Numbered from the stretch's first letter, positions 28,388 to 37,840 are shown. The stretch: 64,000 bases of DNA from JASHVB01 sp036489395 (GCA_036489395.1 DASXFW010000010.1:32233-96232), one strand, 5' to 3'. Notes: a model not told the origin generated them from the letters alone. Program-made: numbers and translations.

Positions 28388-28738
28388 ATGCGCATCCACA
28401 ACCTCTACTGCGATGACAACGGCGAATCGCACTGGCGCGACGTCGAAGTGGACTACGTGGAAAAATCCGAGGCCGGCCGCATGTCGGCGCGCCTACCGGC
28501 GACCGGCATCATCTTCCGCCAGACCCGGGCCGAGCACGACCGGCCGTGGCACCCGGCACCGCGGCGGCAGTACATCATCAACCTCGATGCCGGCGTGCAA
28601 TTGACAGCCAGTGACGGCGAGGCGCGGGTAATCGGCGCCGGGGAGGTGGTGCTGGTGGAGGACACCACCGGCAAGGGCCATCTGTCCAGGTCAGTAAACA
28701 ACCAGATGCGGCACTCGATCTTCGTGCCGATCGAATAG
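28388..28738 (+). CDS. Small cupin-like protein, copy 1
   Basis: 116 residues. Nearly two thirds of its residues match the next gene (MRIHN.Y.DDNGE.HWRD opens both). The pattern PRRQYIINLDAGVQLTASDGEARVIGAGEVVLVEDTTGKGH is a short beta-barrel of cupin style. The cupin metal His positions are not obvious, so it may bind rather than catalyse. It forms an operon with copy 2, 13 bp away. Confidence 0.75.
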   Translation: MRIHNLYCDDNGESHWRDVEVDYVEKSEAGRMSARLPATGIIFRQTRAEHDRPWHPAPRRQYIINLDAGVQLTASDGEARVIGAGEVVLVEDTTGKGHLSRSVNNQMRHSIFVPIE

Positions 28739-28751
28739 CGGAGAGCAAGCG

Positions 28752-29102
28752 ATGCGGATTCATAACATCTACGTGGACGACAACGGCGAGACCCACTGGC
28801 GCGACATCGAGGTGGAGTGGGTCGAGGAACGCAACGGCAGCAAGCTGTCGAAGCGCCTGCCGGCGACCGGCATCATCTTCCGCGAGACCGGCGGCGATTA
28901 CGACCTGAGCTGGCATCCGGCGCCGCGGCGGCAATACATCATCAACCTCGACGGCGGCGTGCAGATCACCGCCAGCGACGGCGAGGCGCGGCAGATCGGC
29001 GCCGGCGAAGTGATCCTGGTGGAGGACGTGCGCGGCAAGGGCCATCTGTCGAAGTCGATCGGCGGCAAGATGCGGAACTCGATTTTCGTGCCGATCGATT
29101 AG
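28752..29102 (+). CDS. Small cupin-like protein, copy 2
   Basis: 116 residues, the tandem paralog of the preceding gene, with the same length and the shared segments RLPATGIIFRE, PRRQYIINLD and NSIFVPI. The most different stretch is residues 20-55 (WVEERNGSKLSKRL). The close duplication suggests either dosage or a heteromer. Both lie downstream of the P450 but a palindrome separates them from it. A GAGAGCAAG ribosome-binding site precedes the ATG. Confidence 0.75.
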   Translation: MRIHNIYVDDNGETHWRDIEVEWVEERNGSKLSKRLPATGIIFRETGGDYDLSWHPAPRRQYIINLDGGVQITASDGEARQIGAGEVILVEDVRGKGHLSKSIGGKMRNSIFVPID

Positions 29103-29142
29103 CGCCGGTTATTGCGCGTTGACCCCGGACCGCGGCGGCGCC

Positions 29143-29320
29143 AGAGGCGGGGGGAGAGGCAGGGGCAGAGGCAGAGGCTCCCCCTCCCCTTGAGGGAGGG
29201 GGTTGGGGGGAGGGGGGCATACCGCCACGGTCAGCGGACGTACGCACCCCTCCCCCAACCCCCTCCCTCAAGGGGAGGGGGAGCCTCTGCCTCTGCCCCT
29301 GCCTCTCCCCCCGCCTCTGC
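29143..29320. repeat. Long GC/GA-rich inverted repeat
   Basis: An inverted repeat of about 178 bp. The left arm runs from about 29143 (AGAGGCGGGGGGAGAGGCAG) through the CCCCTCCCCTTGAGGG hairpin core, and the right arm mirrors it to GCCTCTGCC at about 29320. The outer arms are made of the same hexamers that continue in tandem downstream. Confidence 0.85.
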
Positions 29321-29420
29321 CTCTGCCTCTGCCTATACCTATACCTATACCTATACCTCTGCCTTTGCCTTTGCCTTTGCCTCTGCCTTTGCCTTTGCCT
29401 CTGTCTTCGCCTCCGCCATG
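29291..29420. repeat. Tandem hexanucleotide repeat (GCCTCT/GCCTAT/GCCTTT)
   Basis: About 130 bp of hexamers of the form GCCTNT, with blocks of GCCTCT, CCTATA and GCCTTT. On the reverse strand positions 29351-29420 code for the last 20 or so residues of the histidine kinase, and the kinase stop codon is itself part of a GGTATA unit. Confidence 0.92.
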
Positions 29421-31678
29421 GCGCGCAGAATCGCTTCCACCAGCCGGTCCTTGCTAACCGGCTTGGCGACGAAATCCGTCATGCCGGCGGTGCGGCACGC
29501 CAGTACGTCCTCGGGGAACGCGTTGGCGGTCATCGCCACGATTGGCACGTCGCGCGATGGTCCCTCCATGCGGCGAATGGCGCGGGTTGCTTCCAACCCA
29601 TCCATCTCCGGCATGCGCATATCCATGCAGATCACGTCGTACCGGACCTGCATCGCCGCCTGCACTGCCTCACGCCCGTCGTTGGCGACATCGACCTGAA
29701 CGGCGAAATCCCGCAACATGCGGAGAGCGACAAAGCGGTTGGTGGGATTGTCCTCGGCGAGCAATAGCCGCAGCGGCCGGCCCAGCCACTCCAGGCGGAG
29801 CCGCAGCGTGTCGGCGGTGTGCTTCGGGTCGCGCGGATGCGCCCGCATCTCCTGCCCGAGCTTCAGCGTGAGGCACACCCGGAAGCGGCTGCCGTGGCCG
29901 AGCTGCGATTCAACGCCGATCGAGCCGCCCATGTGCTCGACGATCTGCTTGCTGATCGCAAGCCCGAGGCCTGATCCGCCGAAGCGTCGGGTTATGGAGC
30001 TATCGGCCTGGATGAACGCGTCGAACAACGTGCCGAGATGCTGGTCGGCGATGCCGATCCCGGTATCGGTCACGACCCATTCCATGCTTGCCGCATCGTC
30101 GGTGCGCCCGAGGCAGTGGACTTCGACAACGACCTCGCCCGCCTCGGTAAATTTCACTGCGTTGGAGACCAGGTTGTGCAGCACCTGGCGGATGCGGCCC
30201 GCATCGCCGAGCAGCACCGGCGGCAGTTCTGGATCGCTCTCCACCCGCATGGCAACGGTCTTCTCCGACGCGTGCGGGCCGTGCACGCTCAGCGTCTCCT
30301 GCGTCAACGTGGCAGGCGAGAACGGCGCCTCCTCGAAGCTCATGCGGCCGGCATCCAGCTTCGAGAAATCCAGCACGTCATTCAGAATCCGCAGCAGCGA
30401 GTCGCCGGAATCGCGAATGGCCGTCACCACTTCCCGCTGCTCCTGCGACAGCGCATCGTCGAGCAGACTGGCAGCAAGGCCGAGCACCGCGTTCAAGGGC
30501 GTGCGGATTTCGTGGCTCATCATCGCGAGGAAGGCCGACTTGGCGCGGCTGGCTTCCTCGGCAATGCGCCGGCGTTCGCGGTGTTCTTCGGCTTCCCGTT
30601 GCAGGTCCTGCATGCGCTGGTGATCGCGTGCGCTCTGCTCGACTGCGCGGCGTTCGCGGATGTCGCGCACCGCGGTCACCACTGCGTCGCCGTCGCTGAG
30701 GGAGATGCCGCGCGACAGCATCTCGATCGGGATCAGGACGCCGTCTTCGGGAAGCAACTCGAGCTCGAGCGACGGACCGTCGCGCCCGGGACGGTACGCC
30801 GGCGCGAAGTCGGTCAAGGCACGAGCCGTCACCGTGGCGAGATCGAGTCCCACCAGGGCGCAGAAGGCGCGGTTGGCGTCCAGGATACGGCCCTTCCGGT
30901 GCACCAGGATGCCCTCGAACGCGATCTCGGTCAGTTGGCGCAGCCGCGCGTTCTCCTGTGCGACGCGTACGGCAGCGCGGCGGTCCACCGCGGCGCCGGC
31001 GCGCGCCAGCAGCAGCACGACGATGAATTCCGATCCGAACACCACGGTCAGCGGACGCAGCGACAGGGCGTCCGGCGTCTTCGTTATCGACTCCCAGTCG
31101 GAGAACGGCAGGATGGCCGAGATCGAGGCGACATGCAGCGCCGGCAATGCGATGGCGACGATGAACGTGGCGCGCAGTGTGCCTGCCTGCTTCGCGTGGC
31201 GCAGGCCCAACGCGCCGACGGCGGTGCAGCCGAGCATGGCCAGCAGCACCTTCGTCAGGTCGTAGCCCAGCGTCATTGGTGCAGCCATGCTGGCCATGCC
31301 GACGAGCAGCATGCAGGAGTTGGCGGACGACAGCAGCGATCCGGCCAGCAGCGTATTGCGCCAGCCCTGGTCGCCGAATGCCATGATGCTCAGCGCGGCA
31401 CCGCTTCCTGCCGCAGCCAGCAGCACCGCGAGCGCCGTTGGCTGCCAGGCGATCATGTCGTGCATGAACGGAAAGAACGCCGCCAGCGAGCAATGGAAGG
31501 CGAGCCACGCGACGACCCCCAGCACCACGGCCGCCACTGCCGTGCGGGCGATCGGCACGGGCGTTGCCCGGCCGTCGATGGGCACCAGCGCGAAGCCGGC
31601 GTGGCAGCCCAGCAGGCTGGTCAGCAGGGCGAGGGCGAACAAGCGGGCATCATGCGCGGACAGGAATTCGGCCAGCAT
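29351..31678 (-). CDS. Membrane hybrid sensor histidine kinase
   Basis: 775 residues from the ATG ending at 31678. Seven or so membrane helices (1-210) resemble an MHYT sensor, but the metal motifs look degenerate (AFHCS, GMASM). A PAS domain follows (about 240-350). HisKA has the phospho-accepting His in MMSHEIRTPLN, and HATPase has GSGLGLAISKQIVEHMGG. A C-terminal receiver has the Asp in CMDMRMPEMDG and the Lys in VAKPVSKD. The last 20 residues are a KAKAEA-type tail coded by a hexamer repeat. It is divergent from the TonB-receptor operon. No separate response regulator is adjacent. Confidence 0.87.
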   Translation of the reverse strand: MLAEFLSAHDARLFALALLTSLLGCHAGFALVPIDGRATPVPIARTAVAAVVLGVVAWLAFHCSLAAFFPFMHDMIAWQPTALAVLLAAAGSGAALSIMAFGDQGWRNTLLAGSLLSSANSCMLLVGMASMAAPMTLGYDLTKVLLAMLGCTAVGALGLRHAKQAGTLRATFIVAIALPALHVASISAILPFSDWESITKTPDALSLRPLTVVFGSEFIVVLLLARAGAAVDRRAAVRVAQENARLRQLTEIAFEGILVHRKGRILDANRAFCALVGLDLATVTARALTDFAPAYRPGRDGPSLELELLPEDGVLIPIEMLSRGISLSDGDAVVTAVRDIRERRAVEQSARDHQRMQDLQREAEEHRERRRIAEEASRAKSAFLAMMSHEIRTPLNAVLGLAASLLDDALSQEQREVVTAIRDSGDSLLRILNDVLDFSKLDAGRMSFEEAPFSPATLTQETLSVHGPHASEKTVAMRVESDPELPPVLLGDAGRIRQVLHNLVSNAVKFTEAGEVVVEVHCLGRTDDAASMEWVVTDTGIGIADQHLGTLFDAFIQADSSITRRFGGSGLGLAISKQIVEHMGGSIGVESQLGHGSRFRVCLTLKLGQEMRAHPRDPKHTADTLRLRLEWLGRPLRLLLAEDNPTNRFVALRMLRDFAVQVDVANDGREAVQAAMQVRYDVICMDMRMPEMDGLEATRAIRRMEGPSRDVPIVAMTANAFPEDVLACRTAGMTDFVAKPVSKDRLVEAILRAMAEAKTEAKAKAEAKAKAKAEV

Positions 31679-31737
31679 GGCGTCGCAGATTGGACGCAAA
31701 GGATTAACCAACCGCTACCGGCTCGGGTGTCTGCGCT

Positions 31738-32080
31738 GTCATTGCGAGTTGCCCGCCGGGCTTCGGCCGACCCGCGACTGGATGAAATGGCATCGACGGC
31801 CTGACGCAGGTTCCCCCCTCCCCTTGAGGGAGGGGTTGGGGGAGGGGTGCGTACATCCGCGGTCGGTGGATGAACGCACCCCTCCCCCTGGCCCCCTCCC
31901 TCAAGGGGAGGGGGGAACCTTGTTTCTTGTTAGGCCACCTGGCCGAGGCAATCCCGATCGTAACGAGCAACGGCTTGTCGCGAACGAGATTGCTTCGGCC
32001 AAGCGGCCTCGCAATGACAGAGGGCTGCCGTTTCATCCAGTGCGGGTCAGCCGCCAGGCGGGTGGGGAACTCGCAATGAC
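31738..32080. repeat. Composite GTCATTGCGAG repeat, longest copy
   Basis: Begins GTCATTGCGAGTTGC, then the GGCTTCGGCCGACCC block, then the hairpin core at 31809-31919, then TTGTTTCTTGTTAGGC and two successive CTCGCAATGAC ends (32018 and 32080). It matches the copy at 6374 in the same orientation and the copy at 57965 in the opposite one. It fills the gap between the histidine kinase and the gene at 32174. Confidence 0.87.
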
Positions 32081-32173
32081 AGGAAGGCGACAGCGATTTT
32101 GCGCCTGCCGATTCATCTTTGCGCAAGGTCTCGCCAGTAACCTCGTCGGATCGGACACGCAGAACGCAATCCA

Positions 32174-32749
32174 ATGGAGTGGCGGCCCCATGCCGCAGCG
32201 CGATGGCAAACAGCACCCCTGCCGGGCCGACGCCGCGGCGGCACGGTGGCGCTTGCCCTCCTGGCGTGGGCGGCGCTGGGAGGCCCTGCCGCGGCGGCAT
32301 CGCTGTCCGCGCGAGACGTGCAGGTGATGGGCCGGGCTCTGGCATTCCTGCAGCCGCCACCGGCCAGCGGCGAACTCGCCGTGATTTATGCGGACGGCAA
32401 CGCGGCTTCGAAACAGGACGCCGAGGCGATCGCCGCGGAGCTCGGCGACGGCCTGCATGTCGGCAGCGCGGTGTTGCGGCCGCGCCTGGTGGCAAGCACT
32501 GCGGTGGCGATGGAAGGCTTCGCCGTGGCGATCGCTGCCACCGGCGCCAATGGGCCGCCGCTTCGCGCCGCGATCGACGCGAAACGGGCGCTGTGCGTCA
32601 CCGCCGATCTGGCCGCCGTGGAGGCAGGGTCCTGCACCATGGCCATCCGCTCCGAGCCGCGCGTGGAAATCGTTGTCAATCACGCCGCGGCGGTCGCGTC
32701 CGGCGTCGAGTTCGTCGCCGCCTTTCGCATGATGATCCGGGAAATATGA
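32174..32749 (+). CDS. Exported periplasmic protein, YfiR-like
   Basis: 191 residues. A basic N-terminus and the hydrophobic TVALALLAWAALGGPAAAA look like a signal peptide. The final third (LCVTADLAAVEAGSCTMAIRSEPRVEIVVNHAAAVASGVEFV) recalls the end of YfiR/DUF4154 proteins, which in other bacteria repress a membrane diguanylate cyclase. Resemblance is faint and the N-terminal half does not help. Its stop overlaps the TonB-receptor start (ATGA), so they form one operon. The start could lie later, at a GTG near 32243. Confidence 0.6.
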   Translation: MEWRPHAAARWQTAPLPGRRRGGTVALALLAWAALGGPAAAASLSARDVQVMGRALAFLQPPPASGELAVIYADGNAASKQDAEAIAAELGDGLHVGSAVLRPRLVASTAVAMEGFAVAIAATGANGPPLRAAIDAKRALCVTADLAAVEAGSCTMAIRSEPRVEIVVNHAAAVASGVEFVAAFRMMIREI

Positions 32750-34812
32750 CCATGCAGAACACTCGAGCTGTTCAAGCTGCCGCGTTGCGCCTGCTGCTGT
32801 GGCTGCTGTGCGGAGCCGCCGCGGCAACGACAACGCCCGCGGGGGCGCAGTCGGTGGACTATGGCGCGCTGGAGCAATTGTTCGGCGAACCGGTGACCAC
32901 CGGCGTCACCGGCAAGCCGCAGCGCGCGACCGACGCGCCGGCCAATATCGAGATCATCACGCAGGACGATATCCGCCGCTCCGGCGCAACGACGATCCCG
33001 GACGTGCTGCAATTCGTTGCAGGGGTGGACGTGCGGCGCGAGGGGCTGGGCAGCACCGATGTCGGCATCCGCGGCTACAACCAGGCGTCCAATCCGCACC
33101 TGATGGTGCTGGTGAACGGGCGGCAGGTGTACATGGTGGATTACGGGCGCATCGTGTGGGACGCGCTTCCGGTGCAGCTCGATGAGATCCGCCAGATCGA
33201 GGTGATCAAGGGGCCGAATTCGGCGCTGTACGGCTTCAACGCGGTGGGCGGCGTGATCAACATCATCACTTACGATCCGCTGCATGACAACGTGAACGTC
33301 GCGACCGTGCGCGGCGGCACGCAGGATTACCTGGACGGCTCGGTGGTTGGCACCGGCCATATCGGCGACAGCGCCGGCGTTCGCCTGTCCGCCGGCGGCT
33401 TCCGCGCCGACGATTTCGCGCCGGGACCGCTGACCGGAGACGATCGCTATGCCCGCCAGTCGCCGTACAGCGGCAATTTCAACGGCGACATGCGCTGGCA
33501 GATCACGCCGAGCGTCGAGGCATTCGCCGACGCCAGCTATGGCCACAACCGCCTGGCGGACCAGGAGCCGCCGGGTGTGTTCGGCACCGAGCAATTCGTC
33601 ACCAGCTCGATCCGCGCCGGGGTGAACGCGGATACGCGGTTCGGCGTGGTCAGCCTGTCGGCATATCGCAGCGACGCGCGGGTCGGCATCGACAATGTCA
33701 ACGACGGCGTCCCGATCGACGTGGGGGAGTACCAGTCCAGCTACGTGGTGCAGGGCAGCGACCTGGTGAAGCTAGGGGCGGATCATACGCTGCGCTTCGG
33801 GCTGGAGTATCGCGCCGACGCCGACGATTCAGGCGACCTCGCGGGTGGGCGGATCAGCAACAGCATCTATGCCGCCAGCCTGATGTGGGACTGGCAGGTG
33901 ACGCCGGCCGTCACCGTAACCAACGCGATCCGGGTCGATGACATGAAGCTGCACTATGCTGGCACGCTGCTGCCCGGCACCGGGCTGACGACGGCGGATT
34001 ACAACCGGGTATCGCTGGTCGAGCCGAGCACGAACTCCGGCATCGTGTGGAAGGCGACCGAGGCCGACACGTTCCGCCTGACCATAGCGCGCGGGGTGCA
34101 ACTGCCGACGTTGCTGCAATACGGCCTGCAGATTCCACCGGGCTTCTATGCGCCGCCGGCGTTCGTCGGCAACCCCGACCTGCACCCGTCCATCGTGTGG
34201 AACGAGGAACTGGATTACGACCGCTCGCTGGCGGCGATACGATCGACGCTGCGCACGGCGGTGTTCCTGCAACGCACGGACGACGTGATCGCGTGGCCGT
34301 TCGGCGCGCCGTTCAGCTTCGCACCGAGCGGCCTGCCGGTGTTCTTCTCTGCGAATGTCGGATACAGCACCGCGGCCGGAGCCGAGATCGGCATCAAGGG
34401 ACATAACAGCGCGGGTTTTCATTGGAACGCCAGCTACAGCTTCGTCTCGACGACGGATCATACCGTGCTGAACCAGACGCCTCCGCCGACCAGCATCGTG
34501 GAATACGGGAACAGTACGCCGCGGAATGTGGTGATTGGCGGGATCGGCTATGCCCGGGACAAGTGGGAGCTCGACGTGCAGGCGCGCTGGCAGTCGAGCT
34601 ATCTCGACTTTCGCATGAACCCGCAGCGCACCTATCTGCTGCCGATCGAAATCGACAACTATCTGACCGCGACGGCGCGGGTCGGCTATCGGGTGACGGA
34701 TCGGGTGACGCTGGGACTGACGGCGCAGCAGTTCAACCAGTCGCAATTGCTCGAGACGGCCGGTCCGCCGGTGGAGCGGCGGATCATCGGCAGCGTGTCG
34801 GTAAGGATGTAA
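32746..34812 (+). CDS. TonB-dependent outer-membrane receptor
   Basis: 688 residues from the ATG at 32746 (alternative at 32752). Signal peptide about 1-35. The plug domain covers about 55-165 (NIEIITQDDIRRSGATTIPDVLQFVAGVDVRR, IEVIKGPNSALYGFNAVGGVINIIT). The 22-strand barrel follows, ending in VSVRM rather than a terminal Phe. It imports a siderophore, cobalamin, sugar or similar ligand using ExbBD-TonB energy. The ligand is unknown. It is coupled to the YfiR-like gene and faces the hybrid histidine kinase across a repeat. Confidence 0.92.
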   Translation: MTMQNTRAVQAAALRLLLWLLCGAAAATTTPAGAQSVDYGALEQLFGEPVTTGVTGKPQRATDAPANIEIITQDDIRRSGATTIPDVLQFVAGVDVRREGLGSTDVGIRGYNQASNPHLMVLVNGRQVYMVDYGRIVWDALPVQLDEIRQIEVIKGPNSALYGFNAVGGVINIITYDPLHDNVNVATVRGGTQDYLDGSVVGTGHIGDSAGVRLSAGGFRADDFAPGPLTGDDRYARQSPYSGNFNGDMRWQITPSVEAFADASYGHNRLADQEPPGVFGTEQFVTSSIRAGVNADTRFGVVSLSAYRSDARVGIDNVNDGVPIDVGEYQSSYVVQGSDLVKLGADHTLRFGLEYRADADDSGDLAGGRISNSIYAASLMWDWQVTPAVTVTNAIRVDDMKLHYAGTLLPGTGLTTADYNRVSLVEPSTNSGIVWKATEADTFRLTIARGVQLPTLLQYGLQIPPGFYAPPAFVGNPDLHPSIVWNEELDYDRSLAAIRSTLRTAVFLQRTDDVIAWPFGAPFSFAPSGLPVFFSANVGYSTAAGAEIGIKGHNSAGFHWNASYSFVSTTDHTVLNQTPPPTSIVEYGNSTPRNVVIGGIGYARDKWELDVQARWQSSYLDFRMNPQRTYLLPIEIDNYLTATARVGYRVTDRVTLGLTAQQFNQSQLLETAGPPVERRIIGSVSVRM

Positions 34813-34892
34813 GGGCTGGCGTGGGAGATTCTGTCATTGCGAGCTCCCACCGGCCGGCGGCGGTTGAACCGCCCGGGATGAACCCGTGCCCT

Positions 34893-34970
34893 ACTGTCAT
34901 TGCGAGGCCGCCTGGCCGAAGCAATCCCCCTGGGGAGATTGCTTCGGCCAGGCGGCCTCGCAATGACAGT
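34893..34970. repeat. 78-bp perfect palindrome
   Basis: Two exact 34-base arms (left begins ACTGTCATTGCGAGGCCGCC, right ends GGCCTCGCAATGACAGT) around a 10-base centre at 34927-34936. Another GTCATTGCGAG half stands at 34833. It lies between the TonB receptor and the MFS gene and would form a very stable hairpin. Confidence 0.95.
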
Positions 34971-35085
34971 AGAGGGCACCCTTCCCACCCCCCGCGAATA
35001 GACTATCGTCAACCTCCACGACAACGGCGAGCCGGGACACGAAGGCATCCAGACCTTCCTCCGGCCTCGCGACGGAGGAAACGAA

Positions 35086-36477
35086 ATGTTCGAACGCCTG
35101 GACGAAGCGCCGTCCCTGACCGGCAACCAGTTGAAGATCATCGCCGCGGCGATCATCGGCGACATGCTGGAGTTCTTCGACTACTTCCTGATCGGCTTCG
35201 TGCTGGCATTCATCATCAAGCCGTGGGGCCTGACCTTCGGCCAGTCGGCGATCATCCTGCTGTCATCCGGCGTCGGCGCCATCCTGGGCGCATTCATCTG
35301 GGGCCGCATCGCCGACCTGATCGGGCGCCGCCGCGTCTTCGTCGCCACCGTCATCAATTTCTCCATCGCCACCGGCTTCCTGGCGCTGACGCCAGAGCAT
35401 GGCTGGATCTACCTGTCGATCTTCCGCTTGTTCGTCGGCTTCGGCGTCGGCGGGCTGTACTGCGTCGATCTGCCGTTGGTGCAGGAGTTCGTGCCTACGC
35501 GCCGACGCGGCTTCATCGGCGGCATCGTTACCGTGTTCATTCCGTTCGGCGTGATGATCGCGTCCGCGCTGGGCGCGTTCCTGGCGCCGGAGATCGGCTG
35601 GCGCGGCTTGTTCGTCGTCGGCCTGGCGCCGGCGTTGTTCACCCTGGTGATCCGCGCCTGGGTGCCCGAATCGCCGCACTGGCTGCTGTCGCAGGGCCGG
35701 CCGGAGGAAGCCCGGCGCTCGCTCGCCTGGGCGTTGCAGGTGCCGGCGGAATCCTTGCCGCTGCCCGAGGCCGCGGAAACGCCGGAGCCCAGCCGGTGGC
35801 TCGACTTGTTCAAGTACCCGCGCAGCCTCGCCGTGTCCTGGATGGCGAGCATCGGCGCGCAGACCGCCGGCTACGGCATCATCCTGTGGGGGCCGACGTT
35901 GTTCGTGCTGCAGCTCGGCGTGACGCCCGCCTATGCCGCCTATCTGTTCATTTACATCACCGCCGCCGGCATCCTTGGCCGCATCGCGTTCTCCGTCATG
36001 TCGGAGGCGATCGGCCGCCGCAATGCCGGCATGCTGTGTGGCTTCGGCGGCGCTGTGTGCGTCGCCGCCGCGGGCCTGCTGCACAACGTCATGCTGGGCA
36101 GCGTGTCGCTGTTCTGGCTGTTCATCGTGCTCGGCGATTTCTTCTACGACGGCGGGTTCGCGATCATCGGCCCCTACATGGCGGAGGTCTGGCCGACGCG
36201 GCTGCGCGCCACGGGCATGGGCTCGGCATACGGGTTCGGCGGGATCGGCAAGATCATCGGACCGTTGGGGCTGGCACTGATCGTCGGGTCCTCCAACGTG
36301 GTGAAGCCTGACGTGACGGTGGCGGCGATCCCGGCGTCTTTCCTGTTCCTTGCGGCGTGGCTGGTGCTATGCGGGCTGGGGTTCCTGGTGTTCGGGTTCG
36401 AGACGCGGGACCGGTCGCTGGCAGCGCTGGATGAGGGGTATGCGGGGGACGGGGCGGCGGTCGGCGGAAGGAAGTAG
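35086..36477 (+). CDS. MFS transporter, metabolite:H+ symporter type
   Basis: 463 residues, 12 membrane helices. GDMLEFFDYFLIGFVLAFI and the loop 2-3 motif GRIADLIGRRRVF identify the sugar/aromatic-acid:H+ symporter branch of MFS. WVPESPHWLLSQGRPEEA is the typical central loop. FGFETRDRSLAALDE closes the protein. Substrates in this branch are organic or aromatic acids. No catabolic partner gene lies beside it to name one. The ATG follows GGAGGAAACGAA. Confidence 0.88.
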   Translation: MFERLDEAPSLTGNQLKIIAAAIIGDMLEFFDYFLIGFVLAFIIKPWGLTFGQSAIILLSSGVGAILGAFIWGRIADLIGRRRVFVATVINFSIATGFLALTPEHGWIYLSIFRLFVGFGVGGLYCVDLPLVQEFVPTRRRGFIGGIVTVFIPFGVMIASALGAFLAPEIGWRGLFVVGLAPALFTLVIRAWVPESPHWLLSQGRPEEARRSLAWALQVPAESLPLPEAAETPEPSRWLDLFKYPRSLAVSWMASIGAQTAGYGIILWGPTLFVLQLGVTPAYAAYLFIYITAAGILGRIAFSVMSEAIGRRNAGMLCGFGGAVCVAAAGLLHNVMLGSVSLFWLFIVLGDFFYDGGFAIIGPYMAEVWPTRLRATGMGSAYGFGGIGKIIGPLGLALIVGSSNVVKPDVTVAAIPASFLFLAAWLVLCGLGFLVFGFETRDRSLAALDEGYAGDGAAVGGRK

Positions 36478-36592
36478 GGTATCGGACGACCCTGGATGAT
36501 ATTGCCATGCATGTCCGAACGTGCCAATGCGTCGCACCCTGAAGGCAGTATCCACCTTCGATCCTCCTCCCGGCCACCTCAGGAGCTCGTCC

Positions 36593-37825
36593 GTGAACCA
36601 CGTTGCGCAGCTCGGTCCCCACCTGCGCCATGCGCGTGAGAGGCGCGGCCTCAGCCAGCAGAAGGTTGCCGAATCCTTGGGTCTTCCTCGGACGGCCGTA
36701 ACGAACATCGAGAGTGGGAACCGGTCCGTTTCCACCACGGAGCTGACGAAGCTTGCTCATCTGTATGATCGTCCCGTCGCTGCATTTCTGAACGACGAGG
36801 CAATCGCGGCCGATGATGCTTCCGTTCCACTGGAGCGCGCCTTGCAGCAAGTCAGCAACGAGCCTGGGTTCAGCGAGCCGATCAATCATGTGCTGAACCT
36901 TTGCGTTGAGGGCGCGACGCTGCGCGGATTGCTCGGACAGTCTCTCGAAGGCGCCTTGCCAGACTACGCAACCCACGTCGCATCCCCCGGCGCGGCAATC
37001 CGCCAAGGCGACCAGGTTGCACACCAGGAACGGCGGCGCCTGGGACTGGGCGATGCCCCGATCGGCGACATCGCGACTCTTGTCAGTGGCCAGGGGATCT
37101 GGGCCGCCGCCTGCGATCTTCCCGACGACATGTCGGGGCTGTTTACCCATGACCGGCGCGCCGGGCTCGCGGTCATCGCCAACGCAAGGTATGCCGCCAT
37201 GCGTCAGCGTTATTCCTACGCGCATGAGTATGCGCATGCGCTTTTCGATCGTGCGGAGCCGTACCGGCTCACTCGACGTGCCAACGCGGACGAACCGGTG
37301 GAAATGCGAGCCAACACGTTCGCGGCATCCTTCCTGATGCCAAAAGGCGGTATCGCGGATCAGCTCAAGCTGCTCGACAAAGCCAGGCCCAGCCGCCAAC
37401 AACAGATCGTATATGACGTGGCGGGAGATGTTGCCACCGAAACGGAAATCCGCCCTCGTGCCGGGTCGCAGACGATAACGTGGCAGGAGATCGGGACGAT
37501 CGCTCGCTACTTTGGCGTCAGTTATGAAAGCGCGGTCTGGCGTCTGAGGAATCTCAATTACATTGGCCCACCGGAGGCCAGGGTACTGCTGGCGCAGAAG
37601 GACAAGCGGCGGCGTCTTGAGGACATTCTTAAGATGCGAGTTGACGACTTTACTTCGGCGCCGGCCGATTCGGATCAGGAACTGCGAAACCAGATCGTGC
37701 GGCTGGCGATCGAAGCATTTCGCAGGGAGGAGATTTCGCAGGGCCGTCTTCGCGAGCTGGCGCGCAAGCTTGGAATTCGCGGCAGCGATCTGATCGAACT
37801 GGCGGAATCCGCAGGCGGCACCTGA
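36593..37825 (+). CDS. XRE regulator with ImmA/IrrE metallopeptidase domain
   Basis: 410 residues from the GTG at 36593, chosen because AGGAG lies 7 bp upstream. Other starts exist upstream. An XRE helix-turn-helix occupies about 8-65 (LGPHLRHARERRGLSQQKVAESLGLPRTAV). The zinc peptidase motif is HEYAH at 211-215, with EMRANTFAASFLMP giving the third ligand. Such proteins cleave a repressor or antitoxin on stress. The PIN-like gene 15 bp downstream probably forms a functional pair with it. Confidence 0.87.
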   Translation: MNHVAQLGPHLRHARERRGLSQQKVAESLGLPRTAVTNIESGNRSVSTTELTKLAHLYDRPVAAFLNDEAIAADDASVPLERALQQVSNEPGFSEPINHVLNLCVEGATLRGLLGQSLEGALPDYATHVASPGAAIRQGDQVAHQERRRLGLGDAPIGDIATLVSGQGIWAAACDLPDDMSGLFTHDRRAGLAVIANARYAAMRQRYSYAHEYAHALFDRAEPYRLTRRANADEPVEMRANTFAASFLMPKGGIADQLKLLDKARPSRQQQIVYDVAGDVATETEIRPRAGSQTITWQEIGTIARYFGVSYESAVWRLRNLNYIGPPEARVLLAQKDKRRRLEDILKMRVDDFTSAPADSDQELRNQIVRLAIEAFRREEISQGRLRELARKLGIRGSDLIELAESAGGT

Positions 37826-37840
37826 CATTTCGGAGGGTGG

